The notes below the pieces were generated by a model. That model did not search any database, was not told the DNA's origin, and saw only the letters and a program-made list of their open reading frames with translations. Shown one piece after another: positions 1 through 4,244 of a stretch of DNA of 7,206 bases; position 1 is the stretch's first letter; every line of letters begins with the position of its first letter. Position numbers and translations under genes: made by a program. This stretch comes from DATJOQ01 sp050010455 (lineage in GTDB: Bacteria > Desulfobacterota > Binatia > Binatales > Binataceae): assembly GCA_050010455.1 (NCBI GenBank), contig JBEKLA010000215.1, positions 1 through 7,206 on the forward strand, written 5' to 3'.

Positions 1-238
1 GCGGAAACTGGATTTAGTTCGCTTGCGTCATTTGCAAGGACTGCGTGTCGAAGAGGTATCGCGGGGCCCTCGAGCAGGACTTTGGGACGGGTCTGAGGTG
101 TCGGCGATAACTGTGCTGGGCGGTCAGATGCGGACTTGGAGAACTAATCGCGGTGTCATAAGCGGCCCTCATCGACGCCAGCGAAGTTTTCTGCCAGAAT
201 GCCACGCTCAACGGGATTTGGCGCGTGAAAATGATCGA

Positions 239-255
239 TTGGATGAAAACAGCCA
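239..255 (+). repeat. 17-bp direct repeat, copy 1
   Basis: The sequence TTGGATGAAAACAGCCA occurs here and again at 280-296 with no mismatch. The two starts are 41 bp apart, close to four helical turns, so a protein bound to both copies would sit on the same DNA face. The sequence between the copies is not itself repeated. The role is unknown: operator pair, remnant of a small duplication, or chance. Confidence 0.8.
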
Positions 256-279
256 CTTTCGATCAAATCAGCCAGCGAG

Positions 280-296
280 TTGGATGAAAACAGCCA
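280..296 (+). repeat. 17-bp direct repeat, copy 2
   Basis: Exact second copy of the repeat at 239-255. It ends 76 bp before the lipoprotein start codon, a position compatible with a regulatory site for that gene. Each copy contains an ATG; in copy 2 this ATG opens a 30-codon frame that overlaps the lipoprotein start in an ATGA arrangement, but nothing suggests that peptide is made. Confidence 0.8.
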
Positions 297-361
297 TGAG
301 CAAAGTTCGACCTCCTCGATTGTCCATCACAACCGCCGTCTGCGGACGCGGGCAGGAAATC

Positions 362-366
362 GGAGG
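362..366 (+). promoter_or_regulatory. Ribosome binding site of the lipoprotein gene
   Basis: GGAGG lies six bases before the ATG at 373. It is the strongest Shine-Dalgarno match in the window. It settles the start at 373 rather than at the in-frame ATG at 280, which would put 31 charged residues ahead of an otherwise classic lipoprotein signal peptide. Confidence 0.8.
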
Positions 367-372
367 GGCGCG

Positions 373-996
373 ATGAACTTCGGACGCGGCTGGCTGTTCC
401 TCGTCCCGCTACTGGCTTTTATCGCGACCGGGATGCTCTTGAGTTGTGGTGGCAACAGCGGATGCGGCGGTACATATGATGAGCTGGGTCAGTACGAACC
501 CAATACCGGCCAGTGCGTCAACGGACCCGGAATCACACCCGCGCCGCCGAACGGCAATATTGTATCGATCTCTATATGCCAGGGCGCACCCCCGCCGCCT
601 ACGGCCCTGCCCACGGTAACCGCGGGTATGACGGCGACCCCGACCGTTGCCCCGACGCCATGTGGCAACTTCTTTACTGCCACTGCCGTGCCACAAGGCT
701 GTTTCGCCCAGTTTCACGCGGTAGCGACGCTTAACAACAACGACACCGTAGACATCACCCAGGCCGGTTCGTCGAATTGGACCAGTAGCGAACCCAGCGA
801 GCTGTCTCCCACTACTTTGCAGGGCACACAAGGCATATATGCCGCAGTGGGCGCTCCGGGAGGACCGTATGATGTCGTGGTCTCTGCCCCGGGTGTCGCC
901 AGCTCGCCGGTACCAGTAATGATCGATACGGCCAGCACGCCTTGCCCGACGGTAATCCTGCTGCCGTCGACGCCGGCGCCGACGCCTACTACCTAG
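373..996 (+). CDS. Secreted lipoprotein with Pro/Thr-rich linker and Ig-like domain
   Basis: This 207-residue protein of unknown function is predicted to be exported and lipid-anchored. Residues 1-24 form a signal peptide: a short basic start (R5), a hydrophobic core of about 17 residues and the lipobox LLSC, with C25 as the lipidated cysteine. Residues 26-53 are rich in glycine, asparagine and cysteine. Residues 54-96 are a Pro/Thr-rich linker with TPT and PTP motifs. Residues about 110-185 resemble a bacterial Ig-like (Big_2-type) beta-sandwich, with the alternating pattern FHAVATL, a central W136 and the strand YDVVVSAPG. The tail is again Pro/Thr-rich. Six cysteines besides C25 (31, 48, 69, 97, 110, 191) could form disulfides after export. 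The start follows a strong GGAGG. It precedes the TetR gene by 133 bp of dyad-rich DNA and is probably a separate transcription unit. It could be a surface or cell-envelope protein; no enzymatic motif is visible. Confidence 0.8.
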   Translation: MNFGRGWLFLVPLLAFIATGMLLSCGGNSGCGGTYDELGQYEPNTGQCVNGPGITPAPPNGNIVSISICQGAPPPPTALPTVTAGMTATPTVAPTPCGNFFTATAVPQGCFAQFHAVATLNNNDTVDITQAGSSNWTSSEPSELSPTTLQGTQGIYAAVGAPGGPYDVVVSAPGVASSPVPVMIDTASTPCPTVILLPSTPAPTPTT

Positions 997-1050
997 GGGC
1001 TTTCGCGGGCGCTGGCCGAGCGGTCAGGAACGTGCCTTAATGGCGGTTTA

Positions 1051-1085
1051 GATGTCCACAAATCGGTCCCGGGACGATTGACATC
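1051..1085. repeat. Interrupted 35-bp dyad symmetry
   Basis: The outer arms GATGTC (1051-1056) and GACATC (1080-1085) are reverse complements. Inside them AATC (1061-1064) pairs with GATT (1076-1079), and the centre GTCCCGGGAC (1066-1075) is a perfect palindrome. CACA (1057-1060) and G1065 would bulge out on the 5' side. It could act as a folded RNA leader or as a protein site. No T-run follows, so it does not look like a terminator. Confidence 0.55.
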
Positions 1086-1098
1086 CGGAGCCTGTCAA
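1078..1098. promoter_or_regulatory. Inverted repeat TTGACA-N9-TGTCAA, candidate TetR operator and -35 element
   Basis: Two perfect 6-bp arms are separated by 9 bp, 31 bp before the repressor start codon. TetR-family proteins usually bind such dyads and repress their own gene. The left arm, TTGACA, is also a perfect consensus -35 hexamer; the possible -10 hexamers 16-18 bp downstream (for example TGTAGC at 1100-1105) match only about three of six positions, so the promoter reading is weak. The TGACA/TGTCA half-sites recur in the palindrome at 1778-1791. Confidence 0.45.
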
Positions 1099-1129
1099 CT
1101 GTAGCTTTCGAACGATCAGGTTAACTTCG

Positions 1130-1777
1130 ATGGAACGCCAAGCAAGACGGGCGCAAGTGCTGCGCCATGCGAAGCTTATCTTTGCGCGCAAGGGCTACCA
1201 TCAGACCAACATCGCGGACATCATCGGTCAGGCGCGAATCGCGCGCGGCACTTTCTATCTTTACTTCCAGAACAAGAAGGATGTGTTTCAGGAGCTGCTG
1301 GATCAGGTGCTGCGAGAGCTTACCACTCGCGTCCAGCGCATCCGGCTTGGCCCGCAGGAGCCCAGCCCGGCCGACCAGTTGCGCACCAATCTGCGCCGCG
1401 TGCTCAGTTTCGTGTTGGCAGAGCGCGAGTTGACCGACATCCTGCTTCATCATTCGACGGGCTTCGACAGCGAACTCGACGCCCGTATCGGCGATTTTTA
1501 CGCGCGCATCGCGCAGCAGATTCAGCGCTCGCTCGACCTCGGCGTCGAGATGGATTTGGTCAGGCCGTGCGATACGCAAAGCGTCGCCCGATGCATCTTG
1601 GGCGGCATCAAGGAACTGGTAGGCCACCTGTCGCATCAGCCGCCGCGCGATATCGACGGCTTGGTCGAAGAGGTTCTCAACTTCGGGTTGCGCGGAGTTG
1701 GCCGCCGAGAGCTGCTGGAAGCTGCCGCACTTCGCGGCGCCGACGGCAAAGGCGATGATTTTTTTTCTCGCGACTAG
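1130..1777 (+). CDS. TetR/AcrR-family transcriptional repressor
   Basis: A 215-residue DNA-binding regulator, a typical length for the family. Residues 8-55 form the TetR N-terminal domain: helix 1 with the AKLIFARKGYHQTNIADI pattern, then the helix-turn-helix (about 26-45) ending in GTFYLYFQNKKDVF, the hallmark motif that contacts DNA and leads into helix 4. Residues about 60-195 are a helical ligand-binding and dimerisation domain, whose ligand cannot be read from sequence. As the first gene before acyl-lipid enzymes, and only 6 bp from the HAD gene, it probably controls this operon and may sense an acyl-CoA or fatty acid; that is inference. The ATG at 1130 gives the normal short N-terminus although its ribosome binding site is weak. 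A run of eight T (1759-1766) lies just before the stop. Confidence 0.92.
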   Translation: MERQARRAQVLRHAKLIFARKGYHQTNIADIIGQARIARGTFYLYFQNKKDVFQELLDQVLRELTTRVQRIRLGPQEPSPADQLRTNLRRVLSFVLAERELTDILLHHSTGFDSELDARIGDFYARIAQQIQRSLDLGVEMDLVRPCDTQSVARCILGGIKELVGHLSHQPPRDIDGLVEEVLNFGLRGVGRRELLEAAALRGADGKGDDFFSRD

Positions 1778-1791
1778 ACTGACATGTCAGT
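1778..1791. promoter_or_regulatory. 14-bp perfect palindrome over the HAD start codon
   Basis: ACTGACATGTCAGT reads identically on both strands and contains the ATG (1784-1786) of the HAD gene. Its TGACA and TGTCA halves match those of the inverted repeat at 1078-1098. It could be a second operator for the TetR protein. In mRNA it could form a five-pair stem with a CATG loop, which would partly hide the start codon. No binding evidence can be seen from sequence alone. Confidence 0.5.
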
Positions 1792-2533
1792 TCAGCAAGC
1801 AAACCGCTCCCGCAAATCTCCGCCCGCTATCCGCAGGGCCGCCTTTTACGATCTCGACGGCACCCTGACCAATCTCAATCTGCTGCACGCGACGTTGTTT
1901 TTCGTGACCAACCTCGCAGAGTGGGGTGGCCGGGTAAATTCCCTGTTCGGTCTGATCAGCCGCTTGCCCAGAATCGCGATGGCCGAGCTGCGCGATCGTT
2001 ACCTGCTGAACGTGACCTTGTTCGAGTCGTTCAAAGGCCTCTCCCGCGATCGGCTCGAACTTCTGGGCGACGAATACTGCGAACGTTTCCTGATACCGCA
2101 CATCTATCCGCAGGCGATTGAGATAATCGAACGCAACCGCCAGATTGGACTCGAACCGGTCATTGTGAGTGGTTCGCCGGACTTCGTGGTTGGGCCGCTT
2201 GCGCGGCGGCTTAACATCGCGACTTTCGCCGCCAACCGCCTGCTCTTCTTCCGCAACCGCGCGACGGGACGTCTGCAAGAGCCCGTGCTGGCTGGACAGG
2301 AGAAGACCGCCTGGTGCGCCGACTATGCCGCTGAACACGGCATCGAACTCAGCGCCTGCTGGGGGTATGCGGATTCCCACTACGATCTGCCGTTTCTGAC
2401 CGCGCTCGGCCATCCCGTGGCCGTCAACCCTGATCGCCGGCTCGAGGCTTCCGCGCGCAGCCGGCAGTGGCCAATCGTTCGCTTCTCGAAGGCAGCCCTC
2501 AACCAGGGTCAGGACGAGGAGACGCTATCGTGA
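1784..2533 (+). CDS. HAD-superfamily subfamily IB phosphatase (SerB-like)
   Basis: A 249-residue phosphohydrolase of the phosphoserine-phosphatase-like HAD-IB group. All four HAD motifs are present: motif I FYDLDGTL with nucleophile D23 and acid/base D25; motif II VSGSP with S129; motif III K174 in GQEKTAW; motif IV GYADSHYD with D197 and D201 for magnesium. The cap lies between motifs I and II (about 30-115) and is rich in aromatic and aliphatic residues, as expected if the substrate is lipid-like. The family removes phosphate from small or lipid phosphates; the substrate here is unknown. Context (acyl reductase and acyl ligase downstream) favours a phosphorylated lipid or glycerol intermediate over phosphoserine. 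It begins 6 bp after the TetR stop and lacks a Shine-Dalgarno, so translation is probably coupled. Its ATG sits in a palindrome. Alternative starts would cut close to motif I. Confidence 0.88.
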   Translation: MSVQQANRSRKSPPAIRRAAFYDLDGTLTNLNLLHATLFFVTNLAEWGGRVNSLFGLISRLPRIAMAELRDRYLLNVTLFESFKGLSRDRLELLGDEYCERFLIPHIYPQAIEIIERNRQIGLEPVIVSGSPDFVVGPLARRLNIATFAANRLLFFRNRATGRLQEPVLAGQEKTAWCADYAAEHGIELSACWGYADSHYDLPFLTALGHPVAVNPDRRLEASARSRQWPIVRFSKAALNQGQDEETLS

Positions 2534-2590
2534 CGGCCACGCAAGCACGAGGCTCGCAGCCGGCGCGTCCGGCGTCCTGCCTCCTAATCA

Positions 2591-2596
2591 AGAGGA
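2591..2596 (+). promoter_or_regulatory. Ribosome binding site of the LarA-like gene
   Basis: AGAGGA lies seven bases before the ATG at 2604 and is the only good Shine-Dalgarno inside the operon. It supports independent translation of the LarA-like gene after the 70-bp gap that follows the HAD stop. Confidence 0.7.
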
Positions 2597-2603
2597 ACCG
2601 CTG

Positions 2604-4244
2604 ATGGCTCGTCCGGAAGCCAAACTTAAAGAACCCAAGCTTGCCGATCTCAAGCACGATATCGGAACCCGGCGCGATCTGGTGGTGACGCTCAATCGCC
2701 GCTCCGAGTCGCGGCTGATCCCTTACGGCGACGACTTTCTGTTCGAGAAGCTGCCCGCCGGCACGCGCGTGATCTATCCGCCGCCGCCGCTCGACGCGAT
2801 TCCCGATCCGGACGTCGCAATCCGCTATGCGCTGCTGCATCCGGAGAACGCCGACCCGCTGTTCGCGCAGCTCAATCCCAACATGCGGGTCACGATCGCG
2901 ATCGACGATATCAGCCTGCCGCTGCCCCCGATGCAACGTCCGGATCTTCGCGAGCGGCTGCTCAATGTCGTGCTGCAAATGCTCGCGGACTACGGCGTCG
3001 ACGACGTCCATCTGATCATAGCGACGTCGCTTCATCGGCGGATGACGGAGGCGGAGATTCGCCGCATGGTGGGCGAGCGCGCTTTTCGCGCCTTCTGGCC
3101 CGAGCGGCTGTACAACTTCGACGGCGAGAATCGCGCCGAGCTGGCGATGCTGGGCAAGACCGATCATGGCGAGGAAGTCTGGCTCTCCAAGCGCGCTGCC
3201 GAGTCCGATCTGCTGATCTATTTAAATATCAATCTGGTGCCGATGGATGGCGGACACAAGTCGGTCGCCGTCGGTCTGGCGCCGTACCAGAGCCTGCGCT
3301 ATCACCATAACGCCGCGACGCTGCGCGACAGCCATTCGTACATGGATCCGACGCGCTCGGCACTGCATCGCGTGGCCGACCGGATGGGGCGCGTGGTGAA
3401 TCGCAACGTGAACGTGTTTGCGCTCGAGACCGCGATCAACAATCGCATGTATGGCGGCCTGCTCGATTTTCTGCACAAGAACGAAGACCGCTTCTCCGAT
3501 TGGGATCACACGCGGCTTAAGGGCTTCAAGTGGACGATGCGCAATCTATCCGACGATTTGCGCCGCCAGGTTCTATACAAGTACACCGCGCCCTACGGGA
3601 TGACCGGGGTGTGGGCCGGCGAGACCGAAGCGGTTCATAAAAAAGCGCTCGACCGCGTGTTTCAGCAGTACGCGGTGCCGGTCACCGGCCAGTCTGACAT
3701 CCTGATCGTCGGCGTGCCTTACATCGGCCCGTACAACGTCAACTCGATCATGAATCCGATTCTGGTGCAGAGCACCGGGCTCGGCTACCTGTTCAACATG
3801 TATCGCAACAAGCCGCTGATCCGCGCCGGCGGCACGATGATCATCTGTCATCCGCTGCGCGACGAGTTCCATCCCGAGCATCATCCGAGCTACATCGAGT
3901 TCTTCCATCGCTGCCTCGCCGAAACCACTGAAGGGCCCGCGCTGGAAAAAGCCTTCGAAGCCGAGTTCGCGCACAACCCGACGTACATCCATATGTATCG
4001 CTACGGCCACGCCTATCACGGCGCGCATCCGTTCTACATGTGGTACTGGGGCGAGCCCGGACGCCAGCACGTCGGGCGAGTGATCGCCGCCGGATGCGAG
4101 GATCGCGCGGTTGCGTCGCGGTTGGGCTGGGAGGCGGCCGACACCCTCGACGAAGCGATCGCGATGGCGACGTCGGACCTCGGCCGTTCCGCGAGTATCA
4201 CCTATCTCCATCTGCCGCCGCTGGTGATCGCCGATGTCGAGTAG
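2604..4244 (+). CDS. LarA-like (DUF2088, lactate racemase domain) protein, divergent
   Basis: A 546-residue protein, longer than typical LarA (about 425 residues), related to nickel-pincer-dependent racemases and epimerases. Visible LarA-type motifs: AIDDISLP (99-106), where LarA has a DDxTRP-like stretch; ATSLHRRMT (140-148); LVPMDGGHKSVAVG (211-224); HHN (234-236); and NVNVFALETAINNRMYGG (268-285). Measured against the remembered Lactobacillus plantarum LarA residues H108, H174, K184 and H200, H144, K219 and H235 keep the right spacing. The position of H174 falls at I209/N210, so one catalytic histidine seems absent. K184 carries the cofactor in LarA, so cofactor binding could persist while racemisation may not. 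No larB, larC or larE cofactor gene lies in the window. The C-terminal third (about 370-546) is rich in His, Tyr and Trp. It is co-transcribed with an acyl reductase-ligase; the substrate is unknown. Confidence 0.8.
   Translation: MARPEAKLKEPKLADLKHDIGTRRDLVVTLNRRSESRLIPYGDDFLFEKLPAGTRVIYPPPPLDAIPDPDVAIRYALLHPENADPLFAQLNPNMRVTIAIDDISLPLPPMQRPDLRERLLNVVLQMLADYGVDDVHLIIATSLHRRMTEAEIRRMVGERAFRAFWPERLYNFDGENRAELAMLGKTDHGEEVWLSKRAAESDLLIYLNINLVPMDGGHKSVAVGLAPYQSLRYHHNAATLRDSHSYMDPTRSALHRVADRMGRVVNRNVNVFALETAINNRMYGGLLDFLHKNEDRFSDWDHTRLKGFKWTMRNLSDDLRRQVLYKYTAPYGMTGVWAGETEAVHKKALDRVFQQYAVPVTGQSDILIVGVPYIGPYNVNSIMNPILVQSTGLGYLFNMYRNKPLIRAGGTMIICHPLRDEFHPEHHPSYIEFFHRCLAETTEGPALEKAFEAEFAHNPTYIHMYRYGHAYHGAHPFYMWYWGEPGRQHVGRVIAAGCEDRAVASRLGWEAADTLDEAIAMATSDLGRSASITYLHLPPLVIADVE

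Larger units (their letters stand above)
1..372. other. Upstream region without a convincing gene
   Basis: No reading frame here gives a protein I recognise. The longest + strand frame starts at a TTG (position 23) and ends at a TGA (374-376) that overlaps the lipoprotein ATG in an ATGA arrangement. Its translation is arginine-rich and has no motif, signal peptide or ribosome binding site. An 80-codon frame on the - strand (256 to 14) is equally featureless. Within the region a 14-codon frame at 243-287 begins MKTATFDQISQRVG, which looks like the start of a small antitoxin-type protein but stops at once; it may be a remnant or chance. The stretch most likely holds the leader and promoter of the lipoprotein gene, though I see no strong -35/-10 pair. 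Confidence 0.5.
997..1129. other. Intergenic region with nested dyads; candidate control region of the TetR operon
   Basis: This is the only sizeable gap between the lipoprotein gene and the operon, so the operon promoter should be here. No hairpin followed by a T-run is present, so the lipoprotein gene has no clear intrinsic terminator. The gap contains two overlapping dyads, at 1051-1085 and 1078-1098, described separately. The TetR start at 1130 has only a weak ribosome binding site (AGG at 1118-1120). Confidence 0.6.

Noticed and set aside
14..256. 80-codon - strand frame
   Set aside because: It has no recognisable motif or ribosome binding site; its composition looks like random GC-rich sequence.
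280..372. N-terminal extension of the lipoprotein to the ATG at 280
   Set aside because: It would place 31 hydrophilic residues before a classic signal peptide, and the GGAGG at 362-366 supports the start at 373.
23..376. 117-codon + strand frame from TTG, ending in an ATGA overlap with the lipoprotein gene
   Set aside because: The translation is arginine-rich and motif-free, with a TTG start and no ribosome binding site. The ATGA overlap alone is not enough evidence.
997..1050. Intrinsic terminator after the lipoprotein gene
   Set aside because: The GC-rich bases after the stop do not form a clean hairpin and no T-run follows.
1759..1766. Run of eight T at the 3' end of the TetR gene as a programmed slippage site or terminator
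   Set aside because: No stem precedes it. The TetR protein is already full length at the normal stop, and slippage would only add an unrelated tail. A sequencing-error site is as likely.
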